This document shows positions 35,841 to 43,939 of a stretch of 64,000 nucleotides of DNA, piece by piece. Both the position numbers and the translations under genes were made by a program. Numbering within the stretch: position 1 is the stretch's first letter; the number at the start of each line of letters is the position of its first letter. The stretch is taken from the NCBI GenBank assembly GCA_030830895.1, contig JAURMC010000014.1, positions 186,001 to 250,000 of the forward strand. The letters are read 5' to 3'. Source of the stretch: Crocinitomicaceae bacterium. GTDB lineage: Bacteria; Bacteroidota; Bacteroidia; Flavobacteriales_D; Crocinitomicaceae. The notes below the pieces were generated by a model, which had not been told where the DNA came from, did not search any database, and saw only the letters and a list, made by a program, of their open reading frames with translations.

Positions 35841-36299
35841 ATGAACATGCATTTACTAATTATCATTGCGACGCTAATAATTACTCTAGTATTCATGTTT
35901 TTGACATATTTAATATTTAGAAACTATTTTTATTCCATTATTTTCCCACTCAACGCTGCTGCGCGTATATTTTTTATTTCAGCCCTTTTTGGATCGGGAA
36001 TGAGCCTCTATTTATTCAGTGAATTTGGAATTAGTTTATTAAATCATTACTACGAAACTAACCATTTAGGTTTAGGGATAGGAGTGTTTTTAGTAGGTGT
36101 TTTTATTTGCTTTTGTTTTAATATAGTTATTTTCAGAACTACGATATTGATAAACAAAATCTCCTTATTTGAAAATGAACACGCGGAACTAGCTAAAGGC
36201 AATCTACTAATCGCAGGGATTCAATCCATTACATTTCTGATTTTTATTTTCCTATTATCAGGACCTTTGATAAAACTTATATTAAGGGTTATTCAATAA
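35841..36299 (+). CDS. Small four-TM membrane protein
   Basis: 152 residues, about four membrane segments (approx. 4-25, 40-61, 79-102, 126-148) with a short charged ISLFENEHAELAKGN cytoplasmic or periplasmic loop before the last. Size and layout parallel the preceding gene, which it follows without spacer. Last gene of the cassette; no terminator was seen after it, only pseudogene debris. Family not recognised. Confidence 0.65.
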   Translation: MNMHLLIIIATLIITLVFMFLTYLIFRNYFYSIIFPLNAAARIFFISALFGSGMSLYLFSEFGISLLNHYYETNHLGLGIGVFLVGVFICFCFNIVIFRTTILINKISLFENEHAELAKGNLLIAGIQSITFLIFIFLLSGPLIKLILRVIQ

Positions 36300-36504
36300 G
36301 ATAGATTATAATAGTCTAACGAAATTAATCGCCCCATGCCCCCTTGCTATACATACACGGATTAGGCTCTTATCGGAACTCCACTAAATTCCTGGTCTTT
36401 CAGGCTTTCTTCCCTGATATGTTTGATTTTCATTGCCTGGGATGGACAGAACTTTCAAATATTTAACGCTTGATATCACAAACGTACACCACATTTGAAA
36501 AAAC

Positions 36505-36864
36505 CAATCATCTCATCTTTTTTGGTGATTCAACTGGGGCTAATTTCGCTTATCAACTGAGAGATAATTGAGCATTGAATGGACTACAAACGAAATTAAT
36601 TTTATCTGCTCCCTTACTGGATCTTTCAAAAAGAATCATTGACTTCAATTTTCCCAAATGCTTAATCCCCCAATTAATTAAGATTGAACAGCCTACACAT
36701 GCCCTATTAATTTGCCAATGCACGATGAACTAATTAATCACACAGCGTTGAAATCAGACGTCACGAATAAACTACAAGTACTTCAAGTCAATGATACCCA
36801 TCGCCTCCCTAGATTTAAAGAATACCTACCCGCCGTTAAGGCCTATATCGAAGAAGATGAGTAA
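36505..36864 (+). pseudogene. Alpha/beta hydrolase remnant
   Basis: A disrupted frame downstream of the cassette. HLIFFGDSTGANFAYQLRDN shows a GDSTGA nucleophile elbow of serine esterases, followed by a stop, then LQTKLILSAPLLDLS and further stops. After a frameshift near 36720 the other frame reads PMHDELINHTALKSDV, QVLQVNDTHRLPRF and KEYLPAVKAYIEEDE, ending at 36862-36864; the DTH segment may hold the catalytic His. Together these make a decayed C-terminal half of an esterase/lipase-like gene. Bases 36300-36504 hold nothing readable apart from a possible upstream continuation. Confidence 0.6.
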
Positions 36865-36874
36865 GTATAATCGT

Positions 36875-37888
36875 TTAATTCCCTAGTACCTTTCTCCAAT
36901 AATAATTAAAGTCAAGCGCTCCCCAAGGTGCCTTTCGTAACATCTTGGTACTCACAATCTTTTTATTACACAACTTAAATTCATAGCCCATTATCGGGGT
37001 ATTTATTGTCTCCCTAGTAAACTTGCCGGTATACCCAAAGCGCAAATCATAGGCGCGTAACCGTTTTCCTTGTTCCTGAATTAAGCAAAAATCTGAGGTA
37101 AAACGATGTAAGTCCCAGTTGTGATTAGTTTCTGCCCACGATAAATGTTGGATTCTCCAAGGTCCACGGTCAATGACTAGGGGCTTATCTGTTATTTGAT
37201 CATTAAAAATGGAACGGTGCATCACCACGTATTGATCATTATTCTCCCCTAACACATACCAATAAAAACAGGTAAATGGCATTGGGGTAACCATCATGCG
37301 ATTCACCTTCAAGTGATGTGCTTTAACATAGGCCTGAGATTCTGTCCATATATACCATTTAATCAACAGACCCAAGAACAAATAGGCGGTAGAATAAATC
37401 AAGCCGATTCGATTCAGCCTTCTTCGTTTTGTGCTATTTCTATCAAAGCGCATCGCCCAAATGAGTAACACCATAAACGGAACCGTGTACAAGGGGTCAA
37501 TCACAAATACCGAATTGAAGGTAATTCTTGCTTCAAACGGCCATAGGAATTGAGTACCGTAATTGGTAAACATATCGAGTATTGGGTGGGTTACAATTCC
37601 CCAAAAAAACAGCTGCACCCACAACCTAAATCCGTAGGTACGCTTTGTAGCGATATTCAACAAGTATGCAAGAATTGGGGAAACTAACAAGGAAAAAAGC
37701 AAGGAGTGGGAAAATCCACGGTGAACCAATGCCGCCTCAATCGGATGATAGAACACTCGAAAGAATACATCAAGGTCTGGAATAGTTCCAGCGATCGCTC
37801 CCCAGAGCACTGCCCGATTCCCCATTTTTCTTCCGGCTACTAATTCTCCAATTGCGCCTCCTAATACAATCTGTGTTAACGAATCCAT
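36875..37888 (-). CDS. YdjM-like membrane-bound metal-dependent hydrolase
   Basis: 337 residues. The opening MDSLTQIVLGGAIGELVAG, the GTIPDLDVFF and HRGFSHSLLFSLL His motifs, and HPILDMFTNYGTQFLWPF are the conserved metal-binding segments of the YdjM/DUF457 family of inner-membrane hydrolases. Four or so membrane segments in the first 180 residues; the C-terminal ~140 residues are a soluble domain. Substrate unknown. Its 3' end is 10 nt from the hydrolase pseudogene. Confidence 0.88.
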   Translation of the reverse strand: MDSLTQIVLGGAIGELVAGRKMGNRAVLWGAIAGTIPDLDVFFRVFYHPIEAALVHRGFSHSLLFSLLVSPILAYLLNIATKRTYGFRLWVQLFFWGIVTHPILDMFTNYGTQFLWPFEARITFNSVFVIDPLYTVPFMVLLIWAMRFDRNSTKRRRLNRIGLIYSTAYLFLGLLIKWYIWTESQAYVKAHHLKVNRMMVTPMPFTCFYWYVLGENNDQYVVMHRSIFNDQITDKPLVIDRGPWRIQHLSWAETNHNWDLHRFTSDFCLIQEQGKRLRAYDLRFGYTGKFTRETINTPIMGYEFKLCNKKIVSTKMLRKAPWGALDFNYYWRKVLGN

Positions 37889-37939
37889 GGTTCGTCAAAA
37901 ATACACCTTGCAATTCATACTTCATAGCTAGATTACCTT

Positions 37940-37947
37940 TATTTTTG
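37940..37947 (+). promoter_or_regulatory. Candidate -7 box (TATTTTTG) for gene 37962
   Basis: Exact TAnnTTTG match 14 nt before the ATG at 37962, in the divergent gap with the YdjM-like gene. Confidence 0.42.
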
Positions 37948-37961
37948 TACATATCGTCACC

Positions 37962-38345
37962 ATGAAAGATCCCCTAAAATGTACTAAAGTTAAGGAAGAG
38001 GTATCTGTTGATGAACAAATAAAAACCTTTGAAGTCACCGAAAAACAAGTGATTGTTCATTGTTCATTGCATAGCCCCAACGGAACTTATGTTAGAATTT
38101 GGAAAAGTACGTATTTGAAAACAGAAAGCGGTCAACACTGTCCCTTGGTGTCTTGGAAAGGCATAACGCTCGCTCCCCAATGGCTGCCTTCTACGGATGA
38201 ATACACGCGATTTACCTTAATTTTCACGGGGCTCCCCTCCGATTGCAAGGTCTTTTCCCTAATTGAAGAGATTCCAGAGGATAATGGATTTGTAAAACAT
38301 GGAATCCAACGCAACGGCTCTGACATCTATCAGGTAACGCTTTAA
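37962..38345 (+). CDS. Hypothetical cytoplasmic protein
   Basis: 127 residues, mostly beta-strand-like (KQVIVHCSLHSPNGTYVRIW, RFTLIFTGLP, CKVFSLIEEIPE) with no signal peptide or membrane segment. The conserved-looking IWKSTYL and SLIEEIPE segments do not point me to a named family. A promoter box lies just upstream; a 153-nt gap without features follows. Confidence 0.65.
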   Translation: MKDPLKCTKVKEEVSVDEQIKTFEVTEKQVIVHCSLHSPNGTYVRIWKSTYLKTESGQHCPLVSWKGITLAPQWLPSTDEYTRFTLIFTGLPSDCKVFSLIEEIPEDNGFVKHGIQRNGSDIYQVTL

Positions 38346-38498
38346 GGCATTTGAACCAAATTAATGGGGCAAAAAAGGTTAACAGAAGCGCAACTTTTAC
38401 CGGTTTCCAAAATCTTCAGCAGTAATTGTAACCAACCAGAAACATTGTATTTTACCCTTGAATGATTACACCCCTACCTAACCATTTATTGAATTGTC

Positions 38499-39437
38499 AT
38501 GAAGCGTCACGTGATCATTGGGGTAGTTATATCATTTGTTACCGTTCATTGTAGCAATGCCCAACTCACCCAAGAGTGGGTAATGAATCAACTCTATTCG
38601 TATTCCACTACCTCATATGAAATTGTTAATGGCTTTAAGAAAAATGGAAGCTCCATTTCACATGGTGGGCACACGCGTTCATTTTCTATGCAACATTTGA
38701 AATATTGTGAATTAGACGACTTAAAGAGTTTTTTAAATTCTATTGACATCACCGTTCATGAAACCGCTCATGCGTATGACAGTCAAATACCCTTCATAAT
38801 GGCTAATCAAGGCAGCACATTCAGCAACCTTAGTAATACAGAAGGTTTTTATTTGGGTCCGTTATCAAGTGTTTGCATTGAATTTCCAAAAAGCAAGCTT
38901 TTCCCAAGCAATGAACTGATAAAGGCGATTCCCGAGTCACTGCGTACTTTCAGGTTCAATATCTATATAATTGCCGGTCCAACCCAGTCCACGCAATGTG
39001 ATGGAGTCGTTGGCTTGATGGATGAATTCAACGCTTATTATCATGGCAGCAAGGTGTTGTACGATCTATATCCCTTATTCAAGGAAGCTTATGGAACTGG
39101 CGTTTCTTGGTCTTGGCCTTCAAAATTTGTTAGTAATGCCGATGCATTCTATGAGTTCGATTTCTTCATTAAAGAATACTTGCTCTATGCCAAGCAGCAT
39201 CACCCCGCACTCTATCAAGAATTGAAAGCTCATCCCACATTTTCGTTTGTTTACAAAAGCATCCACAAGTCATTTTCGACACTTATGACGAATTATGAAA
39301 AAAAGTATGATGAGCTCAATAAAAACTCCACGGGATATGGGATAAGCACACCCAAGCATGGAGACATTTACAAAACCCTACTTCCTACTCTCCAATCCAA
39401 TCGATATAAGGAGATAACCGCTGATTTTTTAAATTAG
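38499..39437 (+). CDS. Secreted protein with HExxH zinc-binding motif
   Basis: 312 residues with a signal peptide (about 1-22, CSNAQ). ITVHETAHAYDS supplies HExxH at H87-E88-H91, the zinc-binding and catalytic helix of zincin metallopeptidases. A downstream LMDEFNAYYHGSKV (E176) could supply the third ligand, as in families with a Glu about 80-90 residues after the motif. The rest is aromatic-rich with scattered His. The protein is presumably periplasmic or exported; it has no T9SS sorting domain. I do not recognise the specific family. Confidence 0.75.
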   Translation: MKRHVIIGVVISFVTVHCSNAQLTQEWVMNQLYSYSTTSYEIVNGFKKNGSSISHGGHTRSFSMQHLKYCELDDLKSFLNSIDITVHETAHAYDSQIPFIMANQGSTFSNLSNTEGFYLGPLSSVCIEFPKSKLFPSNELIKAIPESLRTFRFNIYIIAGPTQSTQCDGVVGLMDEFNAYYHGSKVLYDLYPLFKEAYGTGVSWSWPSKFVSNADAFYEFDFFIKEYLLYAKQHHPALYQELKAHPTFSFVYKSIHKSFSTLMTNYEKKYDELNKNSTGYGISTPKHGDIYKTLLPTLQSNRYKEITADFLN

Positions 39438-39653
39438 AGGGGGGAAAGAATTAAATCTAGAACACATTTTCGATTCAACAATGAATTTCACCTCCCCGTT
39501 CTCTCAATTCTAGGATACCATGAAAGATTAATTAAAAACTTATTGCTTTTGGAGACTATCGTTAATCCTTGGGAATAATAATTAAACAATATTAAAAGCA
39601 CTATAAAGCAGAGGGTATTTCTAATCTTGATTTGTAATATTTAATACGTGTAT

Positions 39654-39683
39654 AAAAAAACCCTGACCTTAGGGTCAGGGTTT
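39654..39683 (-). terminator. Rho-independent terminator of rpmH
   Basis: Read on the minus strand: AAACCCTGACC-CTAA-GGTCAGGGTTT followed by T-rich sequence. The stem is 11 bp including A-T pairs. The preceding gap 39438-39653 shows nothing else. Confidence 0.85.
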
Positions 39684-39701
39684 AATATAAATGGATTAAA
39701 T

Positions 39702-39860
39702 CTATCTTTTGTGAAGTGGCTCGTCAGAAACCGTTAATTTTTTTCTTCCTTTTCTACGGCGTGCTGCTAATACACGACGACCATTTTTGGTAGCCATTCT
39801 GCTTCGGAAACCGTGCTTGTTTCTTCGTTTTCTTTGTGAAGGTTGAAATGTTCTTTTCAT
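39702..39860 (-). CDS. rpmH: 50S ribosomal protein L34
   Basis: 52 residues: [20 protein letters not shown], then [20 protein letters not shown] and a short tail. This is the universal L34 sequence, very basic. It sits in the 50S subunit. A full promoter (TTTG-N18-TATATTTG) lies upstream on the minus strand and a strong terminator downstream, so it is monocistronic. The usual rnpA partner is not adjacent. Confidence 0.97.
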   Translation of the reverse strand: MKRTFQPSQRKRRNKHGFRSRMATKNGRRVLAARRRKGRKKLTVSDEPLHKR

Positions 39861-39896
39861 CGTATTATCTTTAAATATCTACCTAAAAAGGGAGTG

Positions 39897-39926
39897 CAAA
39901 TATACGATTTTTTTCAGCATTTCAAA
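39897..39926 (-). promoter_or_regulatory. rpmH promoter (-33 TTTG, -7 TATATTTG)
   Basis: On the minus strand, TTTG at 39926-39923 and TATATTTG at 39904-39897, spaced by 18 nt: the best complete Bacteroidota-type promoter in the window. It leaves a leader of about 30 nt. Confidence 0.6.
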
Positions 39927-39975
39927 TTGTTTTGATAAAAAAAATGAAATTATTCCTCACTCCCTTAAAAGTAGG

Positions 39976-39983
39976 TATTTTTG
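39976..39983 (+). promoter_or_regulatory. Candidate -7 box (TATTTTTG) for the ABC exporter-bshC operon
   Basis: Exact TAnnTTTG match 27 nt before the TTG start at 40011. No -33 match at standard spacing. Confidence 0.42.
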
Positions 39984-40010
39984 CAATACAATCCATTAAA
40001 GTAGAACGTC

Positions 40011-41813
40011 TTGTCATCCAATCAAAAGAATACCAATAAGATTAGCGCTTCAAAAAAACTACGTTTTTTACTTTCTTATTTAAGCCCATACCTATTTCTG
40101 TATATCATAGGGTGGATTTTCTTGGTGCTTTCAACATTAGCAGGACTAGTTTTTCCATACTTGATGGGAGGCTTACTTGGAGCAGATTCAGGGGGAAGTA
40201 CTGTGGATACTATAGGTCAAGTGTTATCCAAAAACTCGGTGAATGGAATCGCATTTGCCTTGTTCATCCTTTTCGGTGTTCAATCACTATTTTCATTTTT
40301 CAGAGTCGTCCTTTTTAACAACGTCACCGAAAATGCCTTGCGAGATTTAAGAAATGATGCGTTTGAACGAATGATTTATATGCCAATGGATTTTTTCAAT
40401 ACCCACAAAGTTGGCGAGTTAACGAGCCGCATAGCATCAGATATCACGCAAATCCAAGAAACTATGCGTACTACTATTGCAGAGTTTTTTCGACAGTTAG
40501 TAATTGTTGTTGGAGGTATTATATTTTTAATATTAATCTCTTGGAAACTTTCCTTAATCATGTTGGGAACTGTGCCAGTAATGGCAATTATCGCTGTGAT
40601 TTTTGGACGTTTTATTCGAAAATTAAGCAAGAATGCACAAGATTTTACTGCCGAATCAAATTCAATCATTGAAGAGGCGCTTAGCGGTATAGCCAATGTT
40701 AAAGCCTTCACAAATGAAGTTTTCAATTTAAATCGATTTAGAAGTAATACGCAGAAAATGCGTAATCTGAATGTCAAGAGCGGCATTTGGCGTGGGGTAT
40801 TTGTTTCCTTTATCATTTTCTGTCTTTTTGGTGCCATAGTATTTATCATTTGGCAAGGAATGATGATGACACAAGGTGCTCATCCGAGTCTACCCAAAGA
40901 AGGGTTTTATCAATTTATCCTTTTCACTATCTTAATGGGGGCAAGCATCGGGTCGCTTCCTGAATTGTATGCTAACATACAAAAGGCCCTTGGTGCAGTT
41001 GAAAACCTTATCGAAATAATGAATACAGCCACAGAGCGAGAATTAGTTGACGGGACTAAAAAACCGAAGCTCGAAGGGAATATCCGCTTGGAAGATATAT
41101 ATTTTCAATACCCGCAACGCGTAGATGTCCCAGTGCTCAGTGGTATAACTTTTAGTATAGGTAAAAACCAAACCCTTGCGGTAGTTGGAGGTTCAGGCGC
41201 GGGAAAATCAACCTTGGCAAGCTTACTCCTTCGGTATTATGAAGCCCAGTCTGGTGGTGTGTTTTTTGATGACACAAACATACAGGAAATTGACTTAGAG
41301 TATTTACGCGCACACATTGCTATCGTTCCCCAAGAAGTGATGCTTTTTGCGGATACCATTCAAGAAAACATTCGCTTTGGTAGACCCGAAGCAAGCTCCC
41401 AAGAAATTGAAGAGGCGGCAAAAGCGGCCAATGCCTTTGAATTTATAAGTGGGTTTCCGGATGGGATGAATACCCAAGTAGGAGATCGTGGTATACAATT
41501 ATCTGGTGGACAAAAACAACGCATTGCGATTGCCCGAGCAATTTTGAAAAATCCAGCGATTCTCATTCTCGATGAAGCCACCTCTGCACTGGATTCTGAA
41601 TCAGAAAAATTAGTTCAAGATGCCCTTGATCGGTTAATGACCAATCGCACCGCAATCGTTATCGCACATAGACTTTCAACCATTCGTAAGGCAGACAAAA
41701 TCATTGTGCTTCAGGATGGTAAAATAGTTGAAGAAGGATCCCATGAATCGTTGATTTCTATCAACGGTGCCTATGCGCGATTTGTAGAGTTACAAAACCT
41801 TTCCGAGGCATGA
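40011..41813 (+). CDS. ABC exporter (fused permease and ATPase)
   Basis: 600 residues. Six membrane segments (about 25-320), including TRIASDITQIQ, a coupling-helix region, then the nucleotide-binding domain: Walker A GGSGAGKSTLAS, Q-loop IVPQEVMLFA, signature LSGGQKQRIAIARA, Walker B ILILDEATSALD and H-loop AHRLSTI. It is a half-transporter of the MsbA/lipid- or drug-export type and would act as a dimer. The start is a TTG: a stop lies in frame at 40002-40004 and the first ATG is codon 52, inside TM1. It overlaps bshC by 4 nt. Confidence 0.92.
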   Translation: MSSNQKNTNKISASKKLRFLLSYLSPYLFLYIIGWIFLVLSTLAGLVFPYLMGGLLGADSGGSTVDTIGQVLSKNSVNGIAFALFILFGVQSLFSFFRVVLFNNVTENALRDLRNDAFERMIYMPMDFFNTHKVGELTSRIASDITQIQETMRTTIAEFFRQLVIVVGGIIFLILISWKLSLIMLGTVPVMAIIAVIFGRFIRKLSKNAQDFTAESNSIIEEALSGIANVKAFTNEVFNLNRFRSNTQKMRNLNVKSGIWRGVFVSFIIFCLFGAIVFIIWQGMMMTQGAHPSLPKEGFYQFILFTILMGASIGSLPELYANIQKALGAVENLIEIMNTATERELVDGTKKPKLEGNIRLEDIYFQYPQRVDVPVLSGITFSIGKNQTLAVVGGSGAGKSTLASLLLRYYEAQSGGVFFDDTNIQEIDLEYLRAHIAIVPQEVMLFADTIQENIRFGRPEASSQEIEEAAKAANAFEFISGFPDGMNTQVGDRGIQLSGGQKQRIAIARAILKNPAILILDEATSALDSESEKLVQDALDRLMTNRTAIVIAHRLSTIRKADKIIVLQDGKIVEEGSHESLISINGAYARFVELQNLSEA

Positions 41814-43390
41814 TTCCCTTAAAACGGTACCTGCTGCCTAGAACGGATGTTGATGGGTTCGGAACTCCGATTGAACAATGGTCTACCCAGAACAAACATA
41901 CATTTTTGAATGGAGAAGTCTCAAAGACTAGCCTTCTGAGACAATGCAACACTAAATCAATCAACTATTCCAGCGAGCATAGAACAATCCTTTGTTCGTA
42001 CCTCAACGATCAATATTCGAAAATCACCACCACGGAAGCACAAGACAAAAATCTTAGTCACCTCGCTAAGGATAACACGTTTACCATCACCACAGGCCAT
42101 CAACTTTCTTTAGGTCTTGGTCCACTGTTCTTGATTTACAAAGCGCTGCATGTAATTAATCTCTGCGAACAATTGAACAAGGAACAACCCGATTTCCATC
42201 TTGTTCCTGTTTTTTGGTTGGCCTCCGAAGACCACGATTTTGAAGAGATCAAAGCCACGCAGTTTTTCCATAAAGATTTTGCTTGGGATACGAATCAAAC
42301 CGGTCCGGTCGGCAGATTTGAAACCTCTGGCTTAAAAGAAACCTATCAGGCAATGCTTTCGCTATTCCAAGAGGACGCACGGCAAGAATTAACAGATCTA
42401 TTTCATGTTGGTGAAGGTCAATATGCGGAGCATTATAAGGTACTTTTAAATAATTTATTTGGGTCCTATGGCTTACTTATCATGGACGGCGATAATCCGG
42501 AACTTAAGCGGATGTTTAACCCTATAATGAAAAAAGAACTCGAACATCCATTCGTTTTTGAACACGTTAATGCAACAAATCAAGGATTAGAAGAGGCTGG
42601 TCAAAAAGTGCAAGCTTTTGTACGTCCAATTAACCTGTTTTACTTGACCGAGGGCAAAAGGTCGCGAATTATCCCTACTTCTAATGGATATCGTATTGAT
42701 GAAATCGAATGCGAGAAAGACGCATTAATTAAGGAATTAGCGCAGTTTCCAGAACGATTTTCTCCAAATGTGTTGTTACGCCCCTTGTACCAAGAGTGTA
42801 TTCTACCGAACATATGCTATGTTGGTGGAAGTGGCGAAATGGCCTATTGGGCACAACTCAAAGCAACATTTTCAGCGGTGAATGTAGAGTTTCCTTTGAT
42901 CCAAACAAGAGTCAGTGCTTTTATAACTCCCGATAACATCGAGGAATCCATGTTGCAAACATATTTCAGTGATTTATCATCGCAAATCGAAACCCTTCTC
43001 TCAAAAAAATCCAATCGAGATGCAGTTTTTAATGCCCTCGATGAAGAAGTTACCCGACTAAAGCTTCGCATGACTGAAGGGATTTCATCCTTTGGTAACG
43101 AAGCGAATAAATGGTGTGGAGCTCAGCACGCTAGCATTGATTCAAGCATCAGCCATTACAAAAAACGTTGGCAGAAAGAAGAAAAACAACAATTAGATTC
43201 ACAAATAAAACGGCTTGAACGCATTCATCGAGAATTGTATCCCAATAAAGTGCCCCAAGAACGCCAAATGAACCTGCTTCATTTTTGCGGAAACCACAGC
43301 ATTCATGATTGGATAGCAGCATTAAAACATCAAATCGACCCCTTTTCAAAGGATATTCATATTTTTGTAAAAGCCCATGAAACAGCATAA
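41810..43390 (+). CDS. bshC: Bacillithiol biosynthesis cysteine-adding enzyme
   Basis: 526 residues, full length for BshC. TTGHQLSLGLGPLFLIYKALHVI and PVFWLASEDHDFEEI are the hallmark N-terminal segments; YVGGSGEMAYWAQLKATF is conserved in the C-terminal half of the catalytic core; residues 400-475 form the coiled coil. BshC is thought to add cysteine to GlcN-malate to give bacillithiol. It overlaps the ABC exporter stop (ATGA) and the aldolase gene by 14 nt. Confidence 0.94.
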   Translation: MIPLKRYLLPRTDVDGFGTPIEQWSTQNKHTFLNGEVSKTSLLRQCNTKSINYSSEHRTILCSYLNDQYSKITTTEAQDKNLSHLAKDNTFTITTGHQLSLGLGPLFLIYKALHVINLCEQLNKEQPDFHLVPVFWLASEDHDFEEIKATQFFHKDFAWDTNQTGPVGRFETSGLKETYQAMLSLFQEDARQELTDLFHVGEGQYAEHYKVLLNNLFGSYGLLIMDGDNPELKRMFNPIMKKELEHPFVFEHVNATNQGLEEAGQKVQAFVRPINLFYLTEGKRSRIIPTSNGYRIDEIECEKDALIKELAQFPERFSPNVLLRPLYQECILPNICYVGGSGEMAYWAQLKATFSAVNVEFPLIQTRVSAFITPDNIEESMLQTYFSDLSSQIETLLSKKSNRDAVFNALDEEVTRLKLRMTEGISSFGNEANKWCGAQHASIDSSISHYKKRWQKEEKQQLDSQIKRLERIHRELYPNKVPQERQMNLLHFCGNHSIHDWIAALKHQIDPFSKDIHIFVKAHETA

Positions 43391-43937
43391 CATACGTGCC
43401 ATTTTAGAAAAACATCCCATCATTCCGGTAGTTACCTTTAATGAAGTATCTGAGGTGGTTCCCCAATTGGAAAAACTTGAATCGCAAGGTGTTTCCTGCA
43501 TCGAAATCACGCTGCGCACCCCTATTTCTTTTGACGCAATCGCGGAGGCAAAACGCACTTTCGGACAACGCATGGACATTGGTGTGGGTACGTTAGTTTC
43601 CAATGAACAAATTGAGAAAGCGGCAGAATTAGGTGTGGATTTCATGGTAAGTCCAGGGATCAACAAAGATCTTGCGCCTACATTTGAAACTTGCGGAATT
43701 CCCTTTATCCCCGGTGTAGCCACACCGAGTGAAATCATTGCCGGACTTGAACTTGGTTGGGACACTTTTAAATTCTTTCCCGCCCACCTGTTCGGCGGGC
43801 TCGACGCCCTTAAAACCTACGGTCAAGTATTCCCACAGGTAAAGTTTTGTCCAACCGGTGGAATCAAAGCCGAAACTTACGAGCAATATCTCAGCCTATC
43901 AAATGTAATCTCTGTAGGCGGATCTTGGTTGCAGTAA
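43377..43937 (+). CDS. KHG/KDPG aldolase-like protein
   Basis: 186 residues. Class I aldolase features: IEITLRTP with the catalytic Glu, the IGVGTL turn, Lys in TFKFFPAHLFGG (Schiff-base lysine, with FPA), and PTGGIKAE in the phosphate-binding site. The family usually has ~205 residues; here it ends at VGGSWLQ, about 15-20 residues early, so the last helix is missing. No Edd (dehydratase) or kdg genes are nearby, so an Entner-Doudoroff role is not certain; the gene may be a moonlighting or oxaloacetate-decarboxylase relative. It overlaps bshC by 14 nt. Confidence 0.87.
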   Translation: MKQHNIRAILEKHPIIPVVTFNEVSEVVPQLEKLESQGVSCIEITLRTPISFDAIAEAKRTFGQRMDIGVGTLVSNEQIEKAAELGVDFMVSPGINKDLAPTFETCGIPFIPGVATPSEIIAGLELGWDTFKFFPAHLFGGLDALKTYGQVFPQVKFCPTGGIKAETYEQYLSLSNVISVGGSWLQ

Positions 43938-43939
43938 GA

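Noticed and set aside
28109-36299. Type VI or type IX secretion locus
   Set aside because: No sheath, Hcp, VgrG, TssM or Por/Gld proteins are present; only an OmpA-like domain is shared, which is too general.
23119-36299. Prophage or integrative element
   Set aside because: No integrase, terminase, capsid, relaxase or transposase genes and no direct repeats were seen.
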